From: CALDTK01 sp045110575
GTDB lineage: Bacteria; Bacteroidota; Bacteroidia; Chitinophagales; Saprospiraceae
NCBI GenBank assembly: GCA_045110575.1
Contig: JBGCGF010000083.1
Span: 10,987-74,986 of the forward strand
Reading direction: 5' to 3'
Length of the DNA stretch: 64,000 nucleotides
The notes under the pieces were generated by a model. That model was not told the DNA's origin. It saw only the letters and a program-made list of their open reading frames with translations, and did no database searches. Made by a program: the position numbers and the translations under genes. Of this stretch, positions 35,204 to 42,264 are shown piece after piece. Numbering within the stretch: the first letter of the stretch is position 1; every line of letters starts with the position of its first letter.

Positions 35204-36778
35204 ATGCAAGCAAGCTATAACTACAAAATCCACCTTAGACAATACCTGACGGGGCCGCTGCGCTCCATTACGAAAGCTAGTGATCTAGGCCGTTCATCTG
35301 TTATTGATGTTAACCGTGAATTGACGAAAACGGGCGGTGCGGGATCTACTGCAAGCGGGGAAATGCGGAAAGCCTCAGTACGAGTTTTGCAATTAGGCCG
35401 AAGTAGTCGATTAGCTGCGAATGACTTAGAACGAACGCAGCGCGGAATTAGTCGAGTAGGTAATGAAGGGATAAGAGAAGGGCGTAAAATGTCCCGTGCT
35501 TCCCGTTCTTCTAAGTCTGGACTAATGAGCGTTGGGGCAATGTTGCCAGGGCTTACGGGTGTTCTTGCTGGAGTGTTTGCCATTGATAGGGTCGTAAATT
35601 TTGGCGGTGCTGTGATTGATACACTCGGCAAGTTTGAGAAAATGGAAGCGGTGTTAACGAATACGCTTGGCAACAATAGCGCGGCTAAAGTTGTGCTTCG
35701 TGACATCTCGAATTTTGCAGCTCGTACACCTTTCCAAGTTGATGAGCTTACACAGTCATGGATAAAGTTTGCTAACGATGGGTTCCGTCCTACAATGGCA
35801 CAAATGACGCTGTTGGGCGATTTGGCCGCATCGCGTGGTAAGTCAATGGATCAACTAGTTGAGGCTCACATGGACGCTAAGCGATTCGAGTTTGAGCGTT
35901 ACAAAGAGTTTGGAGTATCAACCAAGGTGCAAGGTGAAAAAATCGCTTTCACCTTTAAGAATCAAACGACGGTCGTTAAGAAGTCCGCGCAAGCTGTTGA
36001 CGAGTACATGTTGAGTCTTGGCAGGTTGGAAGGTGTACAGGGTGGTATGGCTGCGATAAGTGAAACAACGGCGGGCCAATTGAGCAACCTTACCGATAAG
36101 TGGGAAGGTTTTATGCTGACTTTTGGTAAGACTTTCCAGACTGAAATATCGCAGGGTATAGACGGTATGAGTGATTTAGTAACGATGCTCAAAGAGTCCA
36201 TTATGTGGGTAGACCTGAATAAGGGCGTACTTAATGGCATGTTGAAGCCTATACTTGGTGAGGATACAAGTATTTCGGCGATGGCCGATAGAGCCACAAA
36301 GCCATGGCGATCATTGGCGAACTCTACAATAGAGAAAAGGAACCAACTGTTTGGACTCGATAAGGATGCCAACCTTTTCGGCCTCAGTTTTCAAGACTTG
36401 GATAGAACCGCGACACTAGAAAGGCAAGAACAAATGGCCGATTGGCTCAAAGTAGAATTTGAAGTGAAAAGGGGCCGTTTTGGGTTTGGTGCCAAAATGT
36501 CGCCTTTCGTAGCTGCCAGGTCACCATATGGAAGTGATGGGCGAAAAGGCGGCGTTAGTTCTGACATTCGCACCAAAACGAAGGATTACGACCGTCTAGG
36601 GTCTGTTATTGGTGGTGGTCGTTCTGGAGTTGAAGAAATCGTTATCAATTTGGAGGCCTTGAACAGTACTGGAATATCAGTATCTGGTACCAACCTCAAA
36701 GAAGGAACACAGCAAGTACAGCGACAACTAACGGAATTGATGTTGAGCGTGGTAAATGATGCTAACTACACAGCTTAA
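35204..36778 (+). CDS. Tape-measure-like phage protein (N-terminal tape-measure domain)
   Basis: 524 residues. A basic helical N-terminus precedes a hydrophobic segment, 'GLMSVGAMLPGLTGVLAGVF', and then the typical tape-measure N-terminal domain: 'LGKFEKMEAVLTNTLGNNSA', 'FAARTPFQVDELTQSWIKFA', 'GRSKSMDQLVEAHMDAKRFE' in slightly changed form, and 'LSNLTDKWEGFMLTFG'. In tailed phages this protein sets tail length and helps DNA entry, usually at 700-2000 residues; this one is short and no tail, baseplate or chaperone genes flank it. It could be a remnant, or part of an interference or delivery device. Flanked by copies of one hairpin repeat. Confidence 0.75.
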   Translation: MQASYNYKIHLRQYLTGPLRSITKASDLGRSSVIDVNRELTKTGGAGSTASGEMRKASVRVLQLGRSSRLAANDLERTQRGISRVGNEGIREGRKMSRASRSSKSGLMSVGAMLPGLTGVLAGVFAIDRVVNFGGAVIDTLGKFEKMEAVLTNTLGNNSAAKVVLRDISNFAARTPFQVDELTQSWIKFANDGFRPTMAQMTLLGDLAASRGKSMDQLVEAHMDAKRFEFERYKEFGVSTKVQGEKIAFTFKNQTTVVKKSAQAVDEYMLSLGRLEGVQGGMAAISETTAGQLSNLTDKWEGFMLTFGKTFQTEISQGIDGMSDLVTMLKESIMWVDLNKGVLNGMLKPILGEDTSISAMADRATKPWRSLANSTIEKRNQLFGLDKDANLFGLSFQDLDRTATLERQEQMADWLKVEFEVKRGRFGFGAKMSPFVAARSPYGSDGRKGGVSSDIRTKTKDYDRLGSVIGGGRSGVEEIVINLEALNSTGISVSGTNLKEGTQQVQRQLTELMLSVVNDANYTA

Positions 36779-36960
36779 GCGGTTCCACATCCTGGCTTCG
36801 CCCCGCTTTGCTGCGGATGTGGGATTTGTAGTTGGCTGCGTTGCGCCTGGAGCTGCATCCTTTATATGAGCGGTTCCACATCCTGGCTTCTCCCCGCTTC
36901 GCTGCGGACGTGGGATTGTTGTCTGGCTGCGATGCGCCTACATTTGTGATGATGGGAGCG
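36779..36960. repeat. 91-bp tandem duplication carrying a CCACATCC...GGATGTGG hairpin
   Basis: Copies at 36779-36869 and 36870-36960, each starting gcggttccacatcctggctt and able to fold CCACATCC with GGATGTGG (GGACGTGG in the second). A partial third copy lies at about 35128, upstream of the tape-measure-like gene. No protein is likely from this stretch. Confidence 0.8.
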
Positions 36961-36980
36961 GAAACGTTACTGTCGGATAG

Positions 36981-37004
36981 ACGGCCCCGAATAGGGGCCG
37001 TTTT
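36981..37004 (+). terminator. Terminator downstream of the tape-measure-like gene
   Basis: ACGGCCCC-gaata-GGGGCCGT followed by TTTT. It is the first strong terminator after the gene ending at 36778. Confidence 0.75.
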
Positions 37005-37012
37005 GATTTACG

Positions 37013-37271
37013 CTATCGGTTGGATCAACCTCAGCTCCGCTATCGGTCGGATCGTCCTCAGCTCCGCTATCGGTCGGATCAACCTCAGCTCCGCTATCGG
37101 TCGGATCGTCCTCAGCTCCGCTATCGGTCGGATCGTCCTCAGCTCCGCTATCGGTTGGATCAACCTCAGCTCTGCATCGGTCGGATTCGCGCGTCAGCAT
37201 GCGCGAATGAGTAGGCCGCGATGTGTTGACCGTCCTCAGCTCCGCTATCGGTCGGATCGTCCTCAGCTCCG
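37013..37271. repeat. 27-bp tandem repeat array (six tandem units plus one detached)
   Basis: Units at 37013, 37040, 37067, 37094, 37121 and 37148, with a seventh at 37245; unit form CTATCGGTCGGATCGTCCTC followed by AGCTCCG, with 'gtc' and 'aac' variants. The length is nine codons, so every frame repeats: the minus strand reads DPTDSGAED and the plus strand AIGRIVLSS. Open frames over it (36832-37326 plus, 36967-37200 minus) lack start context or any other domain and are treated as products of the repeat. Confidence 0.9.
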
Positions 37272-37586
37272 CATCGGTCGGATTCGCGCGTCAGCATGCG
37301 CGAATGAACAGGCCGCGATGTATTGACCGTCTCCAGGTTTGCGCTCAATGCTCCAACTGAACGCTAATAGCTGGAGTGAAACGGGGCCGATAGGCGCAAG
37401 CTGTTGACCTTGGATACCTCTCCAGGTCGATCATGCTCCGCGCGTCAGCATGCGCGAATGAATAGGCCGCGATGTATTGACCTGGTTCCAGGCTTACGCT
37501 CAATGCACCAACTGAATGCCAATAGCTGGAGTGAAACGGGGCCGATAGGCGCAAGCTGTTGACCTTGGATAGCTCTCCAGGTCGAT
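37185..37586. repeat. Palindrome-rich repeat block, including a ~154-bp tandem duplication
   Basis: A ~46-bp element with the palindrome CGCGCGTCAGCATGCGCG followed by a 'ggccgcgatgtattgacc' end occurs at 37185-37231, 37282-37328 and 37436-37482, and a diverged copy at 39209-39255. The stretch 37282-37586 is two ~154-bp copies, each adding 'aatagctggagtgaaacggg', 'gccgataggcgcaagctg' and 'tctccaggtcgat'. The block is non-coding and lies between convergent genes, a plausible place for an origin, packaging or recombination site. The function is not shown. Confidence 0.8.
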
Positions 37587-37600
37587 ACCGTAAACGACAA

Positions 37601-37660
37601 AAGCCCCACCGATTAGGGTAGGGCTTCTATCATGGTCGGCGGGGTTTGATCCCCACCGAT
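37601..37660. terminator. Adjacent GC-rich hairpins
   Basis: AAGCCC...GGGCTT (37601-37626) and TCGGCGGGG-tttgat-CCCCACCGA (37637-37660, one mismatch). The second superficially resembles a tRNA T-arm, but no cloverleaf can be drawn around it. Probably terminators between convergent units. Confidence 0.5.
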
Positions 37661-37762
37661 TACAAATGTATCGGAAAAATCCACACGCTGGAGCTGTTAC
37701 TTACGCGATTCAAAAAGCGGTAAAGCAGTGCTAAAACGTCGTTACCGTACCACTAGAAAGAC

Positions 37763-37792
37763 GAAAGCCCCACCATTTCGGGCGGGGCTTTC
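37763..37792 (-). terminator. Terminator for the leftward gene ending at 37836
   Basis: GAAAGCCCC pairs with GGGGCTTTC around a 12-base loop, 44 bases beyond the stop codon of the minus-strand gene. Confidence 0.7.
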
Positions 37793-37835
37793 GGTGGGTC
37801 TGAGGTATTGCCCTCAGATGGAAAATTCAATGTCC

Positions 37836-38321
37836 TTAGTCGATTGGAGTAACTAAAAGATTGAGGCGTAAACCACCTTTTGGATAATGGCCCTCAATTC
37901 GAACGTTGTGCATGTCTCCACTGTCTCCGATCGGAAACGCTGCTTCTATGTCGAACGCTACACTTTTGTCGCCACCTGGAGTAAAGCTAAAGAGGGGAAA
38001 ACCGCTATCGTAGTCTATAACAGTCAATTCATCTTTCTCTTCGTTGCCTGTTTCGCTCAAATAAAGCGCGTCAGGTACGCCGCTAGTTGTAACCGCACGT
38101 GGATTCTTGTCCAAATCCGCTATTTCCGAAAGTCTGAAAATGGATTGCAACGAAGAGAAAGGGGTAGTGTAGGCTAGTTCAAGCCTACACCATCCGCGAT
38201 CTTCAAAGTCTATCGCTCCATGCGGGTTTGGGTTGGGGCCTTTTGTAGGCGTTTGGGTGGTATCCATAAGGGATTGTGTTGTCTGGAGCTGCGAAGCTTC
38301 AGGGGTTAAAATTTGGTGCAA
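37836..38321 (-). CDS. Unknown element-encoded protein
   Basis: Up to 161 residues; ATG 38321 or the internal ATG 38267 ('MDTTQTPTKGPNPNPHGAID') could be used. Mixed beta content with Asp/Gly turns ('NEEKDELTVIDYDSGFPLFS', 'KSVAFDIEAAFPIGDSGDM', 'GHYPKGGLRLNLLVTPID'), no signal peptide, no known motif. It is the second of two leftward genes transcribed away from the XRE regulator, so it belongs to the unit likely repressed or switched by it. A terminator hairpin follows. A small structural or capsid-like role cannot be excluded. Confidence 0.55.
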   Translation of the reverse strand: MHQILTPEASQLQTTQSLMDTTQTPTKGPNPNPHGAIDFEDRGWCRLELAYTTPFSSLQSIFRLSEIADLDKNPRAVTTSGVPDALYLSETGNEEKDELTVIDYDSGFPLFSFTPGGDKSVAFDIEAAFPIGDSGDMHNVRIEGHYPKGGLRLNLLVTPID

Positions 38322-38383
38322 CCGTGTCGGTGCTTGCGCATAGTTACAAACAAATTGTTTTAACTAGGCGGGTTGTGTTTGAA

Positions 38384-38644
38384 TTACTTACGCTTACCGA
38401 AGCCGTCCCGTAACTGAAATTCAGTAGGTACAAGACCCGCGACGGTGCGACTAATTAGCGACATGCCTAGTATTGCGTCGGGTGTCGTTGTATCACCGTT
38501 TACAGAACCTTCCAGCATATCGGAGACGGCGTATAGTGTACCCTTGATTAGCTCCGATAGGTCGGCCGTCGTAAGGTGTACGGTAGCGGATACGTTGCCG
38601 TTAGGTAGCGGCTGGAGTCCTGCGGGTGGGGTTGTATGACACAT
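38384..38644 (-). CDS. Small unknown protein divergent from the XRE regulator
   Basis: 86 residues from ATG 38644 ('MCHTTPPAGLQPLPNGNVSA'); a start at 38695 would run into the operator region. The body reads 'VHLTTADLSELIKGTLYAVS', 'DMLEGSVNGDTTTPDAILGM' and a basic end 'RDGFGKRK'. No motif recognised. It is the first gene left of the divergent promoter shared with the XRE gene, the usual position of an early phage gene or antirepressor, but the sequence does not show which. Confidence 0.55.
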   Translation of the reverse strand: MCHTTPPAGLQPLPNGNVSATVHLTTADLSELIKGTLYAVSDMLEGSVNGDTTTPDAILGMSLISRTVAGLVPTEFQLRDGFGKRK

Positions 38645-38700
38645 AGTAGATTGCTTTGTTAGTGCAATACTACAACCTATTGGGCTAAACTGCAAACTTT

Positions 38701-38724
38701 ATTTTATACTATTAGGTATAAAAT
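38701..38724. promoter_or_regulatory. Operator: 9-bp inverted repeat in the divergent promoter region
   Basis: ATTTTATAC (38701-38709) and GTATAAAAT (38716-38724) are exact reverse complements around TATTAG. The site is between the divergent genes at 38644 (leftward) and 38761 (rightward, XRE), the expected place for repressor autoregulation. Confidence 0.65.
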
Positions 38725-38760
38725 TTGCTTTATTAGGTGTTGTACATGTACTATTGTGAT

Positions 38761-38991
38761 ATGGTCGAACTGAATAGATTAAGGGTTGTACTCGCTGAAA
38801 AGCGAGTAACCAACCGTACCCTAGCCTCAAAACTAGGAGTTGGCGAAACCACAGTAAGCAGGTGGTCAACTAATGCCAAACAACCGGGCCTCGAAACGCT
38901 ATACCGTATTGCCGAAGCTTTGGAGGTTGATCCGTGCGACCTCTTAGTACGTGAACCGATAAGCGACAACGAAGACACGAAAGCCGAATAA
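38761..38991 (+). CDS. XRE/Cro-type HTH transcriptional regulator
   Basis: About 76 residues from ATG 38761 ('MVELNRLRVVLAEKRVTNRT'); eight extra N-terminal codons to 38737 are possible. One lambda-repressor-like helix-turn-helix fills it: 'TLASKLGVGETTVSRWSTNA' with the recognition helix, then 'LETLYRIAEALEVDPCDLLV', the usual end of this class. It faces away from two leftward genes across a palindromic operator, the arrangement of a phage lysis-lysogeny or satellite switch. A terminator follows 56 bases later. Confidence 0.85.
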   Translation: MVELNRLRVVLAEKRVTNRTLASKLGVGETTVSRWSTNAKQPGLETLYRIAEALEVDPCDLLVREPISDNEDTKAE

Positions 38992-39046
38992 TTGGAAACG
39001 TCATACCTTGCGGTCGGATTAGGAGTTAAACCCTAACCCACCAGAT

Positions 39047-39080
39047 AAAGCCTCACCCGAAACGGTGGGGCTTTGTTGTT
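39047..39080 (+). terminator. Terminator after the XRE gene
   Basis: AAAGCCTCACC pairs with GGTGGGGCTTT (one T-G wobble) around a 6-base loop, then 'gttgtttg'. Confidence 0.7.
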
Positions 39081-39087
39081 TGTGTTC

Positions 39088-39210
39088 CAGCTCGTCCCCG
39101 GTTGCTCATCTGCAGCTCGTCCCGGTCGCTCGTCTGCAGCTCGTCCCGTTCGCTCGTCTGCAGCTCGTCCCCGGACGCTCGTCTGCAGCTCGTCCCCGGT
39201 CGATCATGCT
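39088..39210. repeat. 24/25-bp tandem repeat, five copies
   Basis: Units starting CAGCTCGTCCC at 39088, 39113, 39137, 39161 and 39186, followed by 'gtcgctcgtctg' variants. Lengths of 24 and 25 bases break any reading frame, arguing against coding, although the minus strand reads 'RDELQTSD' in part. The last unit leads into the diverged palindromic element at 39209. Confidence 0.85.
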
Positions 39211-39255
39211 CCGCGCGTAAAAGTGCGCGGGTATCATGGCCGCGATACGTTGACC
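39209..39255. repeat. Distant copy of the CGCGCG-palindrome element
   Basis: Related to the three copies at 37185-37482: 'tccgcgcgt', a changed centre, 'gcgcg', then 'ggccgcgat' and 'gttgacc'. It lies 1.7 kb from the others, near the right end of the element. Confidence 0.65.
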
Positions 39256-39362
39256 ATATGCCAAAATCTACCAGAAATAGGTAATTGAGCGGAGGCGGTC
39301 GGGTTTTGGCGTGAATTGCTCCAGCTCCAGAAAAGCGGCGAAAATGAGCAAAACGGGTGCAA

Positions 39363-39381
39363 ACCGTCACGCTAGCCGTCA
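39363..39381 (+). promoter_or_regulatory. Right putative integrase arm sites: CCGTCAC-N5-CCGTCAC
   Basis: Same paired heptamer, spacing and orientation as at 28126-28144, here 56 bases inside attR. The match at both ends supports binding by integrase or excisionase. Confidence 0.5.
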
Positions 39382-39436
39382 CGCCGGGAACAGAAAAGCC
39401 CTTAACTCGTTGAAAGTCAAGGGCTTAATCTGGGGT

Positions 39437-39462
39437 TATGAGGTCGGTAGCGGATTTGAACC
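39437..39462. repeat. attR core within tRNA-Cys
   Basis: The second copy of the 26-bp core; it overlaps the 3' half of the intact tRNA-Cys gene (acceptor and T-arm) and continues 4 bases beyond its discriminator base. Confidence 0.92.
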
Positions 39463-39511
39463 GCTGTACGAGCTTTTGCAGAGCTCTGCCTAACCACTCG
39501 GCCAACCGACC
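39441..39511 (-). tRNA. tRNA-Cys (GCA)
   Basis: 71 nt on the minus strand. The acceptor stem pairs GGTCGGT with ACCGACC; the discriminator is U, the known identity base for Cys; the anticodon loop reads CTGCAAA with anticodon GCA; the T-loop is TTCAAAT. No CCA is encoded. The element has integrated at its 3' end and rebuilt that end, so the gene remains intact. Confidence 0.95.
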
Positions 39512-39585
39512 ATTCGGTATCTGCTAACTCAAACGAGCTAGCGAGGCGCAAAGTTACGTACATCCTACGTACTCGTCAAGGTTTT

Positions 39586-41301
39586 TTAACGAACAATCGT
39601 AAATAGTTGGTTCACCTTGAAAGGAGGGCTTCCTTCCTCCTCAAGCCTTACCGTCGCTAAGTACCCGCCTGGCGGCACTTCTTGACCCTTAAATCGACCG
39701 TCCCAGTCTTCAAAAGGGTCTGTACTCTCAAAGAGTATTTCACCCCAACGGTTGAAGATCTTGAATTCATAGGATAGTCCTTCAATCAGCGACATTTTAG
39801 GACGGTAGCTGATACTAAATCCTTCAGGGACGAAGCCCGTAGGTAAAAAGACGCGAGGTGTTCTCAAGGCGCAACTTGGTGCTGAGCGCCATAGGAACCT
39901 AGCTTCTGGTCTGCGTAGTACAGCCGGTAATCGTACTTCTGTAACGAGCTCGTAGCATACCTCTCGCACATTGACGTTTGATACATCATGGTCAAACGAT
40001 GTTAAGGTATCCGTGTTTAGCAACGGCCGAGATCCTGATAAATCAAAAAAGCGCAGCGTCCAGTCAAAAACTACAATAGGGTCCGCTTGAGGTAGTTGCC
40101 AATCAACGGCAACGTTAAACGGCCCAGTTTCTTGAGCAAAGACAAGCGCCGGGCGAGCCGGATTACTTTCTCTTACCGCTCCGCAGGCATCTGTTGAGCG
40201 GACAAGGATTTCTGTATTCGCCCAATCGAAACTAGCATCTAGTCCTAGTGGAACTGTTGGAGCAGGAAGATTGTCCAAGCCATCGTCGGTAGCTACCTGT
40301 TCAATGACCTGCCCGCCACGTTGAATGATATACTCAGTATTTTCATAGCCCGCATCCGGATTCCACCTCCAGCGCAATTGCCATCCCGTTGGCTCGAAGG
40401 TCACCTGGGCAATCTCAATGATGTCATTGGCCACAAAGCCCTCTGTTCCAAGGTCTACAGGGAGTGAGGTTGTCGATCCTCCTTGATCGTCAACGTACGT
40501 TACCGTGATCGTATAAGCCGTATCTGAGGCAACGTCAGGCAATACAATTAGACTGTCAGGATTATTCACGACTAAGGTATCTGTGTTCCCTCCAAAGCGA
40601 TCTCTCACAATGATTGCTTGAACGAACGGGTGCGGCCATTCTGCTGGAAGGAGTTGACCAATACGGAGCTCTCCAGCGCAAGCATCGCGAACTGCACGTA
40701 CGGTTACACTTGAGTACGTCGCATCACTAAAGGAGCTAGACTTACAATCATCAAGACTACCGAGGTAATAGATCGCACCTGCATTCTCTACCTGTGTATT
40801 TGCTTCGAAATAATCAGTCCCAAACACGGTGTCGAGTAGGGTAGTACCTGAGGTGGTCTCTCGGTAAATGAGAAAACCTGTAACGCGTGGGTCTGACGGG
40901 AATTCCCAATCAATGAAGGTTCCCGTAGTAGTGTAGACCACCCGGTCGATCCGCGGCACCGTTACCGCACTTACCGTGAGCGTATCACTTGGTACGCTCA
41001 TGCTTGGGCTACACGCAGCATAATTAGCCACGAGGTAATAGTAGGTGTTAGCTATACTTTCGGCAGCAGTGAGCTCATAACGCGGACCAGTCGTAGCAGG
41101 AAGATTGAACAGTAACGTGAACGGTCCCGTCTCGGTCGCTGAACCGAAAACCTCTATCGAACTCAATGCTCCGCATGGATCTGTGGGTTGGGTCCATGTG
41201 AGGGTGTCTCCAACGATACAGTCAAATTGAGGTGGGCTAGGTTGAGCTTGCGCCAAAACCACCGTGACACTGGTGAAGAGAAGTAGTAAGAGTAATCGCA
41301 T
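39586..41301 (-). CDS. Secreted protein with gliding-motility-associated (type IX secretion) C-terminal domain
   Basis: 571 residues: signal peptide 'MRLLLLLLFTSVTVVLAQA', several fibronectin-like beta domains with Cys pairs ('DPCGALSSIEVFGSATETGP', 'IYYLGSLDDCKSSSF'), and a C-terminal CHU_C/type-B sorting domain (about 480-571): 'VFLPTGFVPEG', 'YEFKIFNRWGEILFES', 'DWDGRFKGQEVPPGGYL'. This domain directs export by the type IX system to the cell surface or medium. It fits with gldE and gldD elsewhere in the window. The passenger has no visible enzyme motif and may be an adhesin or structural protein. One GTTTTGGCGCAAGC variant overlaps the signal peptide. Confidence 0.88.
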   Translation of the reverse strand: MRLLLLLLFTSVTVVLAQAQPSPPQFDCIVGDTLTWTQPTDPCGALSSIEVFGSATETGPFTLLFNLPATTGPRYELTAAESIANTYYYLVANYAACSPSMSVPSDTLTVSAVTVPRIDRVVYTTTGTFIDWEFPSDPRVTGFLIYRETTSGTTLLDTVFGTDYFEANTQVENAGAIYYLGSLDDCKSSSFSDATYSSVTVRAVRDACAGELRIGQLLPAEWPHPFVQAIIVRDRFGGNTDTLVVNNPDSLIVLPDVASDTAYTITVTYVDDQGGSTTSLPVDLGTEGFVANDIIEIAQVTFEPTGWQLRWRWNPDAGYENTEYIIQRGGQVIEQVATDDGLDNLPAPTVPLGLDASFDWANTEILVRSTDACGAVRESNPARPALVFAQETGPFNVAVDWQLPQADPIVVFDWTLRFFDLSGSRPLLNTDTLTSFDHDVSNVNVREVCYELVTEVRLPAVLRRPEARFLWRSAPSCALRTPRVFLPTGFVPEGFSISYRPKMSLIEGLSYEFKIFNRWGEILFESTDPFEDWDGRFKGQEVPPGGYLATVRLEEEGSPPFKVNQLFTIVR

Positions 41302-41370
41302 ATCGTGTGCTGCAAGATTACAAACGAATCAGCTAGGGGATTTGGTGTGCGAGCCTTCTGCATAACTAAT

Positions 41371-41468
41371 ACGTTGAACCGTCAGATCGAGTCTTCGATT
41401 TTGAATAGTTCAGTTGCAGAAATCAAACGACCAGGGTACTAAAATCGGTAGATCTGACGGTTCAACGT
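41371..41468. repeat. 18-bp inverted repeat pair, dispersed family
   Basis: ACGTTGAACCGTCAGATC (41371-41388) recurs inverted at 41451-41468. A third copy of 16 bases is at 60131-60146. All three are intergenic. Confidence 0.8.
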
Positions 41469-41526
41469 TACAGACCTCTAGCTCACGTTCCGAAGCGTCA
41501 TCACGAATATTTTCAACTAGTAACTA

Positions 41527-42264
41527 TCAATTACCAATAGTGGCTGCGCCACCATCCCTCATTCTCGTCAAGCTGTCCATAGAGAAACGTCCTTTGAGGC
41601 GAAATGCTTCTTGGCCACCGTCGGAATACATCCGTTCGCGGTAAACGAGACCGATCCCTTCTGCATAGATTTCAATCGCCCGAGATTCTAAGGCGAGCAC
41701 ACCTAGGCTGTCTTGTTCGGTTAATTCACGTACAGACCACAGCTGTGATGGAACAAGTTTTCCCGAAAGGGTGAAAAGGGTGTCCGCTATAAATTTTCGA
41801 TTTCGCGTCAATGTGTATAACGCGCTGGAATCCTGACCTGTGTTTTGGCGAAAGCTGACAGAATTGACTAAAATTCGAGCTGTATCTGGCGCTTCAAAAG
41901 AAAAAAGAGCAGGAGCTAAGACGTCCGAGATTACCGCATCACTTGCTCCTTCGGTGGGCGTGTAAAGTCTTAGATCTCGCATTAAACTGCCACTTTTGAC
42001 GATCCGCTCGTTCACAAATTGACGTGGCTCAAAGTCTGCAGAATAGAAGGTACTCGTGAGTACTGTTGAGTCTAGCGTCTCTATACTTCTGTAAAACCAG
42101 TAGTGGGGAGGTTGTTGTATGGCGCCAACGCTTTCGTAGGAATACACCATTCCATCGGCAAGATCATCGACAGGATAGTAGTAGTCCGCGTTTGGTCCGT
42201 AGGAAGAACAGCTTGCAAAACCCAGTACTAAAAGCAGGGCGATGTATCCAGAATGCAGGTTCAT
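41527..42264 (-). CDS. Lipoprotein of unknown function
   Basis: 245 residues with lipoprotein signal 'MNLHSGYIALLLVLGFASC'. The mature chain is beta-rich and begins 'SSYGPNADYYYPVDDLADGM', followed by 'YWFYRSIETLDSTVLTSTFY'; the C-terminus is 'GLVYRERMYSDGGQEAFRLK'. The layout resembles uncharacterised Bacteroidota lipoproteins of about 230 residues; no enzyme motif. One exact copy of the iterated word lies within it in a frame that encodes 'SFRQNT'. It is read leftward, away from secA. Confidence 0.65.
   Translation of the reverse strand: MNLHSGYIALLLVLGFASCSSYGPNADYYYPVDDLADGMVYSYESVGAIQQPPHYWFYRSIETLDSTVLTSTFYSADFEPRQFVNERIVKSGSLMRDLRLYTPTEGASDAVISDVLAPALFSFEAPDTARILVNSVSFRQNTGQDSSALYTLTRNRKFIADTLFTLSGKLVPSQLWSVRELTEQDSLGVLALESRAIEIYAEGIGLVYRERMYSDGGQEAFRLKGRFSMDSLTRMRDGGAATIGN

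Larger units (their letters stand above)
27966..39462. mobile_element. 11.5-kb integrative element inserted in tRNA-Cys
   Basis: Bounded by a 26-bp direct repeat (27966-27991 and 39437-39462) that is the 3' end of the tRNA-Cys gene kept intact on the right. Contents in order: integrase, unknown gene, excisionase-like HTH, two unknown helical genes, Rep with two Cys clusters, small HTH, dUTPase, tape-measure-like protein, about 1 kb of repeats, two leftward unknown genes, divergent XRE regulator. No capsid, portal, large terminase, lysis, relaxase or Zot-like gene was recognised. It may be a phage satellite, a small or degenerate temperate phage, or a Rep-driven integrative plasmid. The boundaries are firm; the class is open. 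Confidence 0.88.

Noticed and set aside
36832..37326. Protein-coding gene with 9-residue repeats on the plus strand (and a minus-strand frame at 36967-37200)
   Set aside because: A 27-bp repeat keeps every frame open; no ribosome site or non-repeat domain supports translation.
37630..37665. tRNA-like structure (T-arm resemblance at 'ggggtttgatcccc')
   Set aside because: No acceptor, D-arm or anticodon stem can be formed; it is a GC-rich hairpin.
39053..39382. Minus-strand gene over the 24-bp array
   Set aside because: 24- and 25-bp units shift the frame, and the frame runs through the putative arm sites and terminator.
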